In this document: positions 14,111 to 23,618 of the stretch, piece after piece
Layout: each line of letters starts with the position of its first letter
Numbering within the stretch: position 1 is the first letter of the stretch
Assembly (NCBI RefSeq): GCF_031119335.1
Contig: NZ_JAVHXT010000003.1
Span: forward strand, 271,355 to 335,354
Origin: Pedobacter sp.
Lineage (GTDB): Bacteria > Bacteroidota > Bacteroidia > Sphingobacteriales > Sphingobacteriaceae
DNA: 64,000 nucleotides
Direction: 5' to 3'
Notes under the pieces: model-generated
Told to the model about the DNA's origin: nothing
The model's database searches: none
Seen by the model: the letters and a program-made list of their open reading frames with translations, nothing else
Program-made: the position numbers and the translations under genes

Positions 14111-16255
14111 TTAGTAATCGATATAATCACTGTATGGGGATTTGTTTTTCTTCATTGTTTTCCCCTCTCTGGTTTCGTACAGACTATAACCAATTTCCCG
14201 AACCTTCTCTATGGTTTCCCAATACGGGGTATCGCAAATATCCACCATGCCAACTTGAAAATTTTCGCCATCGAACCTACCAGTAGTGGCTTGATCTGCA
14301 AATTGGTGCCAATGTGTACCAATAATGCTTGGATGCTTTAAGGCTGATTTCACATAATTGAAATAAGCCTGGCCTCGTTCTTCTTGGTTTTTTGTTTTGA
14401 TTAAGCTAGGATGAAAAAGTCCTCTATCCAAAGCTCCAAAATGGAACTCACCGATTAATACAGGCTTATCGAGATTGTTTGGCAGCTTAAAATTATCAAG
14501 TGTTTGTGCATAAATATTGTAGCTCATCACATCACAATATTTAGCGCCTATGGTAACCGCGTTAATATTCGATCTTGCAAAACGACAGCCCAGATAAAGT
14601 TTATTTGGAGCCACTTTTTTAAACTCGGTTCTTACTTTTTTGAAATACTCTTCCGTGATTACTTTACTAAAAGCAATGCAATCTACTTTTGAGCCTAAAG
14701 GAGCTTTTTCTCTACTTTCTAATAGCGATTGCCAATCTTTAAAACTAGTTTTCCAAGCCGTATTTAATTGCTGTATGGTTTTATATTTGGTTTTAAGTGT
14801 TTCTACAAAAGCTATTTTTGCTGCTTGTGTAGCTGGCGATTGTAAAGTCCATTCGGCCAAAGTAGCTTCTTCTCCCCAATTGATTTCGTTATCTACAAAA
14901 AAACCTAAACACCAGGGATCGTTCAACTCCTTCTCCCTTTCCAACAATTGCCTTCTAAAATCGCTTGTAAATTGCGGATCAAAAGGATCGTTAAACTTCC
15001 ACCACATTCCTTTACTGCCTTCAATATAAGGAGATTTCAATTCAATTCTATCCGTGTAGGCCGTTTTACGCTGCATAAAAATCTGCTTATCCGAACTATT
15101 GGCAATAGTGTTCAATCCCCAACTTTTTAACCGCTGATGCGCCAAGTCTGCATAGATTTCACGCCAATTCTCACCATATTTACGTTTGATATTGGCCGCT
15201 GAGAAATCATAGGTACTGTCAATATTTCTAGCAGTATAATAGGGTTTCAGCAGTTCATCATGAGTGGTATAAAATTCGGCAAAGGCGTTATCTTTTTTTG
15301 GCAGATCAGAAAAGTAATGTTTCCTACCGTCTAAAGGCGTAATTCCAGAATGCGGCGTTACCCTAACCACACCATGCGACCAAAACAGATAGCCCTCTGG
15401 GTCTACCATCCACCATTTACCCTCTATTTTTTCTACTCTAAAAGAACCTGTTGCCTTTAATTTTGGACCATTTTTCCAACCACCAAACTTTGATCTTTCG
15501 GTTGGGCCAGCGTATTTTTCGAGACTGGCCAATTCTTTTTGTCTTGCATCTTTAAGTTCTTGGTCACTATGAATTTTCCCCGGCCACTCTTGGTACTTGA
15601 ATTGCCCGTATTGGTCTATAAAAGGGAAAAATTCTTTTTCTTGCAAACTCATCCAAGCAGGATTGGCTTGTTTTTCCCCAACTTCTGCTTTGATATAATT
15701 GACACTCCAATTCCAATTGTACCTAGGTTTATTGACATACACCGATAGCGAAACAACTTCCTTCAAATCTATATTAGATATCAGTCCCCATTTGGTAAAA
15801 GGTGTCATCCGCATCCCCACCAACTGTTCGTCTATCACTTTAGAAAAATCATTCGGAAGAGCAATACTCACTTTACTTGTCTGATTAGGGGCGATATATA
15901 TTCGCTCTAAAAACACGCCCCGCCTTTTGCCCATACTTGCCCCTTTATTTTCTAATACCACTGTCAATGGCAAATCCCCCAACAAATCATGATTAGTAAT
16001 TTCGAGCACAAGCTGGTTGCATTTAGATAAATCCCAGTTTCCTTTAATTTCGATGCCGGGAGCTTCTTCTTCCTGTTTTGTTTGCACATTCAATGCATTT
16101 CCTTGTAACTTCAAAACACTATTTTGTAGTGCTACAATAGGCTTAATTGATTTGTCGGTGCCCTTGAAAAAATAGATGGCGGGCTCTTCTTTAAACTTGA
16201 AAGCAACGAGCATTAAGCTTAAAAAGGCGATAAATAAATAACGGAAGTGGTTCAT
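14111..16255 (-). CDS. GH50-like secreted glycoside hydrolase (agarase/beta-galactosidase type)
   Basis: The 714-residue protein has an N-terminal hydrophobic segment (YLFIAFLSLMLVAF), a beta-rich CBM-like domain (about 30-230) and a TIM barrel. Barrel motifs are those of GH50 agarases and the wider GH42-like group: DPFDPQF, GFFVDNEINWG with candidate acid/base E near 453, YLGCRFA, SYNIYA, IGEFHFGALDRG with candidate nucleophile E near 603, and AHWHQF-like THWHQFADQ. GH50 enzymes cut beta-1,4 linkages in agarose; in a soil-type Pedobacter the substrate could be another beta-galactan. Signal type is unclear. It abuts lutA and is 7 bp after the dehydratase gene. Fold is likely; exact family is moderate. 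Confidence 0.7.
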   Translation of the reverse strand: MNHFRYLFIAFLSLMLVAFKFKEEPAIYFFKGTDKSIKPIVALQNSVLKLQGNALNVQTKQEEEAPGIEIKGNWDLSKCNQLVLEITNHDLLGDLPLTVVLENKGASMGKRRGVFLERIYIAPNQTSKVSIALPNDFSKVIDEQLVGMRMTPFTKWGLISNIDLKEVVSLSVYVNKPRYNWNWSVNYIKAEVGEKQANPAWMSLQEKEFFPFIDQYGQFKYQEWPGKIHSDQELKDARQKELASLEKYAGPTERSKFGGWKNGPKLKATGSFRVEKIEGKWWMVDPEGYLFWSHGVVRVTPHSGITPLDGRKHYFSDLPKKDNAFAEFYTTHDELLKPYYTARNIDSTYDFSAANIKRKYGENWREIYADLAHQRLKSWGLNTIANSSDKQIFMQRKTAYTDRIELKSPYIEGSKGMWWKFNDPFDPQFTSDFRRQLLEREKELNDPWCLGFFVDNEINWGEEATLAEWTLQSPATQAAKIAFVETLKTKYKTIQQLNTAWKTSFKDWQSLLESREKAPLGSKVDCIAFSKVITEEYFKKVRTEFKKVAPNKLYLGCRFARSNINAVTIGAKYCDVMSYNIYAQTLDNFKLPNNLDKPVLIGEFHFGALDRGLFHPSLIKTKNQEERGQAYFNYVKSALKHPSIIGTHWHQFADQATTGRFDGENFQVGMVDICDTPYWETIEKVREIGYSLYETREGKTMKKNKSPYSDYIDY

Positions 16256-16262
16256 ATCGGTA

Positions 16263-17426
16263 TTATTTAAAGTACTGGGTTTGGTCTGCAGGCCTGATAT
16301 CTGTTAAATTTCCCTGATAGTGACGAAGATTTCTGGCCTCGTAAGGATATTTCAAAATCGCTTCTTCATTGATATCAATGCCTAAACCTGGCGCATTGCC
16401 AATTAGCATTTCGCCATTTTCAAAAACGACTTTCTCTGTACTGATTTCGTTTCTGTAAGGAATATCGTTAGACATGGTTTCTAACAAATAGAAATTTGGA
16501 ATACAGGCCGCCAACTGTAGGGTTGCAGCATTTGCAATTGGCCCACTTGGATTATGCGGACAGATTGGAATATAATGTGCCTCGGCCATCGAAGCGATTT
16601 TCTTCAATTCCATTATCCCGCCAGCGTGAGAAACATCTGGTTGCCAGTAATCGGCGCATTCCATCCTCAGATAATCTACAAAATCGTACTTGCTGTACAA
16701 CCTCTCGCCACCCGAAACCGGTGTACTGATTTTTTTCCTAACCCAAGCAATTCCCGCTTTATCATCTGGCGGAATTGGTTCCTCGAACCATAAAATATCA
16801 AATTCGGCAAGGGCATTTCCTATTTTAACCGCAGTGGGCACATTGAACCTGCCATGTCCCTCTATAATTAAGTGAACCTGATCTCCTACCGCATCTTTTA
16901 CTGCCCTAATACAATCCAAAGCTTCTTTCAAGGCTTTAGGATCGATGTTCATATATTCTTTACCAAAAGGATCCCATTTAAGTGCTTTAAAACCAGCTTT
17001 AACCGCTATCTTTGCCTTTTCAGCAAATTCTTCTGGTTGTTTTGCCCCAGCAAACCATCCATTTGCGTAGCAAGGTACCGATGTTCTTACCTTACCACCT
17101 AACAATTGGTATACTGGCACTCCCAAATCCTTACCTTTGATGTCCCAAAGTGCCATTTCTACCCCTGCTAGTGCACTCATCAACACTACTCCACCTCTCC
17201 AATAAGCATCTCTATAAATATCATGCACAATGGCTTCTATATCATGTGGATCTCTGCCAACAATATATCGTTCCAACTCCTTTATGGCCGTTTCCACTGT
17301 TAATTCCCTCATCTCTAGGGTAGATTCGCCCACGCCATAAATCCCGGCATCGGTAAGTACTTTTACAAAAACCCAATTGGTTCTATACGAATGGCAAATA
17401 AATGTTTTAATTCCTGTGATCTTCAT
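16263..17426 (-). CDS. Enolase-superfamily sugar-acid dehydratase (galactonate dehydratase-like)
   Basis: The 387-residue protein has the mandelate racemase/muconate lactonising enzyme layout. The N-terminal capping domain includes YRDAYWRGG and GVEMALWDIKGK. The barrel shows IIEGHGRF (metal ligand and His), WFEEPIPPDD and SGGERL as further metal-ligand positions, then ICPHNPSGPIANAA with the catalytic His. It resembles D-galactonate dehydratase (DgoD) and related enzymes that turn aldonates into 2-keto-3-deoxy acids. The first ligand position carries E rather than the D usual in DgoD (EGH where DgoD has DFH), so the substrate may differ. It starts just before the DUF6259 stop, inside the locus. 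Confidence 0.82.
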   Translation of the reverse strand: MKITGIKTFICHSYRTNWVFVKVLTDAGIYGVGESTLEMRELTVETAIKELERYIVGRDPHDIEAIVHDIYRDAYWRGGVVLMSALAGVEMALWDIKGKDLGVPVYQLLGGKVRTSVPCYANGWFAGAKQPEEFAEKAKIAVKAGFKALKWDPFGKEYMNIDPKALKEALDCIRAVKDAVGDQVHLIIEGHGRFNVPTAVKIGNALAEFDILWFEEPIPPDDKAGIAWVRKKISTPVSGGERLYSKYDFVDYLRMECADYWQPDVSHAGGIMELKKIASMAEAHYIPICPHNPSGPIANAATLQLAACIPNFYLLETMSNDIPYRNEISTEKVVFENGEMLIGNAPGLGIDINEEAILKYPYEARNLRHYQGNLTDIRPADQTQYFK

Positions 17427-17427
17427 C

Positions 17428-19638
17428 TTATTGTACTTTTTTCCATGTCATTAATCGGATACTTTCGGCTGCTAATGGTTCATTTACGGCTACCGCAGCT
17501 TTGCCCGGTGCTGTTATGGTTTCGAGAACGTAGCCTGGAACATTCAAGGTAAACGGTTGTGCTGTAGCGCCATAGTTCCAAACTATCACACCCAACCTAT
17601 TTCCGTTTTCGAATGCTTTTGCTACTAGCTGATTGCCCGTAAAATCAAATTTCTTTCCATCTATATATTTGCCGTGCCATAGTAAGTCGGCATTTTCACG
17701 CTGAAAATCTATAATTGCTTTAGTATAGACTTTCATTGCAATTGGATCTTGAGAAGTCACCAATTCTAAATCTGGCTTACTGATAACATTCGCATAATCT
17801 TCGGGTACTGGAATACGGTTTTCTTTCAAATAACGTACATCCGCAGCGTACCTCGATTCCAACTCCTGACGGAAACCATAAACGGTAGCATAGTTCAAAA
17901 TCAGCCTGTTGTTTACCGGAGAAGGATTTCGGGTAGTGGTCAGCATTTCTGGAAAGGTGTACTTAAACATCTCCGGATATACCGAACTGTAGGCAGTTTT
18001 ACTATACTTTCCTTCAATTTCCTTTTGCGTAGGCACGTAAACGCCATTTTCGTAACCATGAAACCAAGCAACAGAATTGAGTACAACATCACTTAATCCT
18101 TCAGTCATCACAATAAAATCTGGGTTGATGGTTTTCATGGTGGTGGCAATTTTTCTTAAAAAGGCATATCTATCGCCAGTGTACATCACCTCTGGTGTTT
18201 TGTGATTATGGCTTGTAGCGTAGCAGTATTTTGGTGCTGTTACCGCAAGCTGATCGTAGATGATACCATCTGCGCCATAATCATTCGCCTCTTTCGCCAA
18301 TTGGAGCATTCGCTCGTACCACAAATCAGCACTTAAACAAGCCAAACCATGAAATCTTGCTGGCGCATCTTTATACTTATGCCATTTTTGGTAGTCTAGC
18401 TGTTTATCTTTTTTAACAATGTTGATGGATTTACCGATAGAATCCCAATAGTTGGTTCCATTTTGGTCCATTAGCTGACCGTTAACGTAAATAATGGAAC
18501 GTTTGCCCGCCTTTTTAATATCTGTCAAGGCTTTAACCAAAGCTTTGTGTCCGCCCATTAAAGTATCTGGATAATAATCTGGATAGAAACGGTCGTGGCC
18601 GCCATGTGCCCAGCCATACAAACCAATGATATCCAACCCTCTTTCTACAGAAAGTTTGTTCATTTCATTTAATGCCGGATAGTCCCACATTACTTCGTTA
18701 TTCTGTTGTTTAAGAATGGTCAACATCCAACCAGAAGCATTTTTTGCCCAAGTTGGCACTTCTACCAAAGGCATCGAAGTATCGAACCATTTACGATAAA
18801 CATCGGCTGCCTGGTGCCAACTCCCCTTGAAAGGATAAATCACCAGCGCAGGAAAATCGTATTGTGTTTGAGGATGAATAGCTACCTGATGACTGAAAGA
18901 AAAATCATATTGCTTTTGGTTCTCCACATAATTTACGTTGAATATTTTCGAACCATGCTTAACATCGTGGCTACCAAAGTAAACCCCACCGTTTTTTCCT
19001 TTAAAGGCGCACCATTGCATCGTTGCAAATCGAGATGGATAATGTGCGGTTAATCCGTAGCTTCCAGGATTAGCCTTGTCCGAAATCCATGATAGGCCGC
19101 CTTTAAAGCTCACTTTCTTAGCGGCAATTTTAGCTGTCGGCGTAATCACAAATTCTTGACCTACCCCATTCGGCATCATTAGGTTATAATCTTCCATTTT
19201 CAAGTTGATACCGTTTACAATAGGGCCATCAAACTCTACTACCACTAGTTTTTTTTCATTATTGCGTATTTTAGATGACAGGCTAAACTTTTGACCTTCG
19301 GTAGTGAAAATAATATCAAGTGCTATTTGGTAGCTCTGGGAAGCTTTCTTCAATTGCGTATAGGAAACCATAAAACCTCCCGCTATTTTTTTAACAGTAG
19401 AAGTTTGTCCTGAGCTTTGTAGCAAGATGGTGTCGAAATTTTGTTCTGGGTCTTCCAGTTTCAGTTTCCATTTCAAATCTGACAGAGAGGTAGCCGCCAA
19501 ACCATTGTTAAAGTTCATCTGGGTTTTTCCTTTTGCATAGCTAAGCTTACCCAAGGAAGTATTTAACGAATAGCTGTCCTGCTGGGCAAAACCAGAGAAC
19601 CAACTCATCAGTAATAGCAGTATTGTTGCAAATCTCAT
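17428..19638 (-). CDS. DUF6259-type putative glycosidase, secreted
   Basis: This 736-residue protein has a clear signal peptide (MRFATILLLLMSWFSGFAQQ). A beta-sandwich N-terminal half is followed by a TIM-barrel-like region: IGLYGWAHGGHDRFYPDYYPD, RSIIYVNGQLMD, ANDYGADGIIYDQLA, FIVMTEGLSD. The pattern of acidic residues at strand ends (YDQLA and MTEGL) resembles GH31/GH36-like clan enzymes, and I recognise it as DUF6259-like. No activity can be assigned from sequence alone. It lies between the UlaG-like hydrolase and the dehydratase, 2 bp from the latter. It is one of only two glycosidase-like proteins in the locus. Confidence 0.65.
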   Translation of the reverse strand: MRFATILLLLMSWFSGFAQQDSYSLNTSLGKLSYAKGKTQMNFNNGLAATSLSDLKWKLKLEDPEQNFDTILLQSSGQTSTVKKIAGGFMVSYTQLKKASQSYQIALDIIFTTEGQKFSLSSKIRNNEKKLVVVEFDGPIVNGINLKMEDYNLMMPNGVGQEFVITPTAKIAAKKVSFKGGLSWISDKANPGSYGLTAHYPSRFATMQWCAFKGKNGGVYFGSHDVKHGSKIFNVNYVENQKQYDFSFSHQVAIHPQTQYDFPALVIYPFKGSWHQAADVYRKWFDTSMPLVEVPTWAKNASGWMLTILKQQNNEVMWDYPALNEMNKLSVERGLDIIGLYGWAHGGHDRFYPDYYPDTLMGGHKALVKALTDIKKAGKRSIIYVNGQLMDQNGTNYWDSIGKSINIVKKDKQLDYQKWHKYKDAPARFHGLACLSADLWYERMLQLAKEANDYGADGIIYDQLAVTAPKYCYATSHNHKTPEVMYTGDRYAFLRKIATTMKTINPDFIVMTEGLSDVVLNSVAWFHGYENGVYVPTQKEIEGKYSKTAYSSVYPEMFKYTFPEMLTTTRNPSPVNNRLILNYATVYGFRQELESRYAADVRYLKENRIPVPEDYANVISKPDLELVTSQDPIAMKVYTKAIIDFQRENADLLWHGKYIDGKKFDFTGNQLVAKAFENGNRLGVIVWNYGATAQPFTLNVPGYVLETITAPGKAAVAVNEPLAAESIRLMTWKKVQ

Positions 19639-19654
19639 AAAATGATATTTTAAA

Positions 19655-20386
19655 TTATAGATTAAATATTTTAGCAGTTCCCGGCTCCATCAGTTCGCAA
19701 GTCAGGCCAAGTTCTTGAATAGATTGATTGAAAAAATCTGGTGCTACGGTATTCGATTCGAACATGCCGTAGTGCATGGGCATAGCAGCTTTTGGTCTAA
19801 ATGCTTTTACTACTTCTACCGCTTCTTCGTCAGTCATATTTCCCAATTTTCCGTTGATGCAAATCATCATTAAAGACAAACCTTCCTGTATCTCTTTTTT
19901 TAGCGAGGGAATGAGTTGAGCATCCAATAACGTATCGCCAGAAATATAGATTTGATGTTTGTGATAGGTAAAAACAAAACCAATGGAGTATGCATCGGTA
20001 TGAAAAGCGGGCACAGCATTTACACTAAAAGTGCGTGAATGATATATTTCGCCTTTATTTAATACCTGAAATTGCTTTGGGTTAAAACCTAACCTAGCGT
20101 AATGTTCGGCTACACTGTTTGGGCCTAAAAATTTGCAGATTGGATAATAGCTTGTTAGGGCAGTCACCGTTTCCTCGTCAAAATGATCGGCATGGTCGTG
20201 GGTGAATAGCACATAATCTGGGCGCAATTCTTCCGAAACAATAGGAATTGCGATCATTCGTTCTATCCCTCTTGCAGCCAAACTGTTTGACAAGTATGGA
20301 TCTACAACTACCCTTACTCCATCAAATTCAAACAAAAAGCCCCCCTGTCCCAACCAAATTACTTTTAAGGTTTCCATTTTGCTCAT
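19655..20386 (-). CDS. UlaG-like metallo-beta-lactamase fold hydrolase
   Basis: The 243-residue cytoplasmic protein has the MBL signature THDHADHFD (about residues 59-67), further metal ligands in ISGDTLLDA and MPMHYGMFE, and the start WLGQGGFLFEF typical of the UlaG branch. UlaG opens L-ascorbate-6-phosphate lactone, and several relatives are lactonases. In this operon, between an oxidoreductase and a sugar-acid dehydratase, a sugar-lactonase role is a reasonable guess. The start may be M1 or M4. It is spaced 2 bp from the SDR gene, a strong operon sign. Confidence 0.78.
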   Translation of the reverse strand: MSKMETLKVIWLGQGGFLFEFDGVRVVVDPYLSNSLAARGIERMIAIPIVSEELRPDYVLFTHDHADHFDEETVTALTSYYPICKFLGPNSVAEHYARLGFNPKQFQVLNKGEIYHSRTFSVNAVPAFHTDAYSIGFVFTYHKHQIYISGDTLLDAQLIPSLKKEIQEGLSLMMICINGKLGNMTDEEAVEVVKAFRPKAAMPMHYGMFESNTVAPDFFNQSIQELGLTCELMEPGTAKIFNL

Positions 20387-20388
20387 CG

Positions 20389-21141
20389 TTATCTGATATA
20401 CATTCCACCATTGATATCAATGGTCACACCAGTTAAGTATTTAGATTCATCGGCGCACAAGAAAGCAACTACATTGCCCACATCGTCAACCGAGCCTAAA
20501 CCTAAGGGAACAGTTTTCGCCAATTGTTCTACTCCTTCTTTTCCATGTATTTTCTCTAGCAATTCGGTATGGATAATGCCTGGAGCAACCGCGTTAACCG
20601 TCACGTTATATGAAGCGCCCGTTCTGGCCAAGGTTTTCATTAAACCTAACTGACCGCTTTTAGATGCTGCGTAATGTGCATGGCCGTACAAAGCACCTTG
20701 TTGGGCAACCAAAGAGGAAACAAACACAATTCTGCCTGAATTTTGTGCCTTAAAGATTTGCATTGCTTTTTTTGAACAGAGAAACCCGCTACCCAAATTA
20801 ACCTCCATCATCTTATTCCAATCTTCGAAATCCAATTCGAAAATATCTTTAGCCTGCGAAGTACCTGCATTATTGATAAGAATATCTAACTTGCCATAGC
20901 GATCTGCGATTTCTTTGAATAGCCTTTCTACCTCGACTTCCTTACTTACATCGGCGTTAATCATTATTGCTTCTACGCCTAATCCTTTCAGTTCGTTTAG
21001 CGTTTCTTCCGCAACTTTATCATCGCCAATGTAATTGCCTATGATAGTTGCCCCTTTTTTGGCCAATGCTATGGCAATGCCCTTACCAAGCCCCTGCGAT
21101 GCACCCGTAACGAGTGCAATTTTATCTTTAAATTCGTACAT
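20389..21141 (-). CDS. Short-chain dehydrogenase/reductase (FabG-like)
   Basis: The 250-residue protein is a classical SDR: TGASQGLGKG nucleotide-binding motif (12-21), NNAG near residue 91, catalytic S near 142 with YAASK near 157, and a C-terminal GGMYIR. Acidic or basic cofactor selectivity cannot be settled (GNYIGDD follows beta-2, so NAD or NADP). Although annotation engines would call it FabG, its position beside a lactonase-like hydrolase and a sugar-acid dehydratase points to a sugar or keto-acid dehydrogenase. It starts 5 bp after the DUF4380 stop. Confidence 0.85.
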   Translation of the reverse strand: MYEFKDKIALVTGASQGLGKGIAIALAKKGATIIGNYIGDDKVAEETLNELKGLGVEAIMINADVSKEVEVERLFKEIADRYGKLDILINNAGTSQAKDIFELDFEDWNKMMEVNLGSGFLCSKKAMQIFKAQNSGRIVFVSSLVAQQGALYGHAHYAASKSGQLGLMKTLARTGASYNVTVNAVAPGIIHTELLEKIHGKEGVEQLAKTVPLGLGSVDDVGNVVAFLCADESKYLTGVTIDINGGMYIR

Positions 21142-21146
21142 ATATT

Positions 21147-22367
21147 TTAATCAGCCCTCTTATTGCTTTCTTTTGTTTCTGTTAATGTTACCGATAGCTC
21201 GTCTACATGAAATGTCCCGATATCAATTTTTAGCTCTATTTTTAAAGGATGGTTAGGATCAGCTTTAAACTCTTCACGATAGTGCTGTTTCCCACTTTTA
21301 GTATCTTCAATATTCAATTCCATAGCTTTCTCCTCAAAAAAACCATACGAGGCCGTTACTACCACAAAGCCTCCCTCACCTAAAACAGTAAGTGGCACAC
21401 AAGTAATTCTATCTCTATTGACCTGTTGAATGGTATCTCCCAATGCAATGGTAGACACCCCAATTTGATAAGAGAAAGTAGCCTTTTGCTGAGGCTGGAT
21501 AGGTTTTAATGGTGATAACAGCTCAATTTCCAGATAAGGTGGATTTTGATGGATATTATTTGGAAACTCTTTAATGATGTTCCTAGAGTAGATCATTCCC
21601 CTGCCCTGTGTCCATATTTGTACGGTTGAGTTATCTGGATAAGGCTGGCCTAATTCCGTTTCAAAAAAATTGACATATACCTTTCCGTTTTCCTTGTTTA
21701 AATAAGCTACCCATCCTTGGTCGCTATCGGCAGCTATCTTTCCAATCAGATATTGAAAATTGAGCTTAAGTTGTTTATTTTCTATTCTTATTTGAGGATT
21801 ATTGACCAAGCCATGCATTACATAAAAACCTGTAGCATAACTACTTTTTTCTGCCAATGGCAAAATGAGTTCGTAAGAATTATTTTCAAAATTTTCTGCA
21901 TGCAACTGTGCTACTGGCCAGATGGCCCACTCTTTCACTTCCCCACTTTTATTTTCAAACACACAATCTACCTGAATAATCGTATTGCTATCATTAATAG
22001 AAACTGTTCTTGAAACCTGCAGACCTGTATATGGATCGACCTCGCTTTCCAGATAAAACTCGTTTCCATTTTTCTCTAACGCAAATACACCTCCATCCAA
22101 AACCACATCTGGTGGACCTGGCCAAAGTGTCTTCTTACCCCATCCTTGTGGGGCAGGCCAAAGCTTTTCACCACCATAATTGATCCACTGCCCCGCAGAC
22201 GCTTTTTCTCTATAGTTTTCGGTAATGATATTTGATGGATTATTGAACAAGAATGAATAGCCATCTAGGCTGATTTGCATGATCCTTCCACCAATTTCGG
22301 GCACAAACTGAACCTGAAGCCATTTGTTGACACCTTCTACTACCTTGAAATAATCTCGAAAACTCAT
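21147..22367 (-). CDS. DUF4380 domain protein, aldose-epimerase-like fold
   Basis: The 406-residue protein shows FVPEIGGRIMQISLDGYSFLF and NYGGEKLWPAPQGW near the N-terminus, the hallmark of DUF4380. The first half looks like a galactose-mutarotase-type beta sandwich. No signal peptide is present, so it should act in the cytoplasm. Its biochemical role is not established. In a sugar-oxidation gene set it may present the correct anomer to a dehydrogenase, but this is speculation. The start overlaps the MFS stop by 4 bp. Confidence 0.75.
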   Translation of the reverse strand: MSFRDYFKVVEGVNKWLQVQFVPEIGGRIMQISLDGYSFLFNNPSNIITENYREKASAGQWINYGGEKLWPAPQGWGKKTLWPGPPDVVLDGGVFALEKNGNEFYLESEVDPYTGLQVSRTVSINDSNTIIQVDCVFENKSGEVKEWAIWPVAQLHAENFENNSYELILPLAEKSSYATGFYVMHGLVNNPQIRIENKQLKLNFQYLIGKIAADSDQGWVAYLNKENGKVYVNFFETELGQPYPDNSTVQIWTQGRGMIYSRNIIKEFPNNIHQNPPYLEIELLSPLKPIQPQQKATFSYQIGVSTIALGDTIQQVNRDRITCVPLTVLGEGGFVVVTASYGFFEEKAMELNIEDTKSGKQHYREEFKADPNHPLKIELKIDIGTFHVDELSVTLTETKESNKRAD

Positions 22368-23602
22368 TTTTTAAGTGTTAGTTGTAATTTTTCGAAATCC
22401 TTTTTATAAAACCTGCGGTAACCGATAAACAGTATAATTGCGCAAACCAACCAAACTACCGACAGCAAAGAAATACCCGAAGCCAAACCTATCTGCGGCT
22501 TTAAATAGCCCAATACCAAAGGTGAGAGTGAGCCTACTGAAAATCCTATCATCTGCATCATGCCCGAAGCCGAAGAATGGTATTTTTCTGGAATTACATC
22601 GAATAGCACGGAGTAAGTGTTGGCATCGAAAAATGCCCTGGCAAAACCAAAACCTGCCAAACCAATGTAAACGGGCAATAAGGTGGTAGACTGCCCAACC
22701 AACAAAATAAACGGTATAGCAGCCAACAAGCCTATTGCCTGTAGCAACATTCGTTTCTGTGGATATCGTTCGGCCAGTTTATCAGAAAATTTTCCGGCAA
22801 AGAAGATGCCTACAAAAGCGGCAATATGTGTAAAAAACATCGACATAAAACCTGCCTTAGAAAGTGATAGGGAGAAGTTTTCGTAAAGATAAGTAGGTGT
22901 CCAAGTAAGGTAGCCCACCAAAACAAATATCAATCCGCTAAAAGCGATGGTAAGAATGAGTGCCGTAGGAGTTTTGAACAGAATTAATATGGCCTCTGTT
23001 AATTTAGGTTTCTCTTCTTCGGTTGTTGGTTCACTCTTTTTATCCTTCAACCTAAAAATCATATAGATACCATGAACAACTCCCACAGCCCCAAAAACAT
23101 AAAATGCATTACGCCAGCCCCAATTTTCGGCAATATAGCCAGCTAAAAAGCCACTGGCAATAATACCCACATAATAGGCTGTTTGATGGATAGACATGGC
23201 AAATGCCCTCGTTTCTTTATGATAACCTGCCAACAGGGAATAGTTTGCAGGCCCAAACATGGCTTCGCCCAATCCCGTGGCCGTACTTCTAAACAAGATG
23301 AACATCAACAAAGTAGAACTGATACCTGTAAGCATGGTTGCCCCACTCCATAAAATGATACTAAAAATGATGATCCATTTCTTGCTCCAGCTATTTCCTA
23401 GAATGCCTGAAATGGGAACAAACAGTGCGAATACCAAATTAAAGATTGTGGCTATCAATCCAATTTCTACATCAGTTAGGTGCATATCGGCCTTGATAGA
23501 GGGCAACACTACATTGAATATTTGCCTATCTGCCTGATTTAAGAAAAATGCAATCCATAAAAGGAAAAGCACTTCCCATTTGTATCTCTTATTGGTGTTC
23601 AT
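22364..23602 (-). CDS. MFS sugar (acid) transporter, ACS-like family
   Basis: The 412-residue protein has twelve predicted helices. NQADRQIFNVVLPSIKADMHL near residue 23 is typical of the anion:cation symporter group that includes hexuronate and galactonate carriers. The loop after TM2-3 (GNSWSKKWII) is a weak form of the MFS A-motif, and a cytoplasmic loop (KDKKSEPTTEEEKPK) separates the two halves. It probably brings the released mono- or oligosaccharide, or its acid, across the inner membrane. Overlap with DUF4380 and 16 bp to the phosphoesterase place it in the operon. Confidence 0.88.
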   Translation of the reverse strand: MNTNKRYKWEVLFLLWIAFFLNQADRQIFNVVLPSIKADMHLTDVEIGLIATIFNLVFALFVPISGILGNSWSKKWIIIFSIILWSGATMLTGISSTLLMFILFRSTATGLGEAMFGPANYSLLAGYHKETRAFAMSIHQTAYYVGIIASGFLAGYIAENWGWRNAFYVFGAVGVVHGIYMIFRLKDKKSEPTTEEEKPKLTEAILILFKTPTALILTIAFSGLIFVLVGYLTWTPTYLYENFSLSLSKAGFMSMFFTHIAAFVGIFFAGKFSDKLAERYPQKRMLLQAIGLLAAIPFILLVGQSTTLLPVYIGLAGFGFARAFFDANTYSVLFDVIPEKYHSSASGMMQMIGFSVGSLSPLVLGYLKPQIGLASGISLLSVVWLVCAIILFIGYRRFYKKDFEKLQLTLKK

Positions 23603-23618
23603 CTTTAATATTGCGTGT

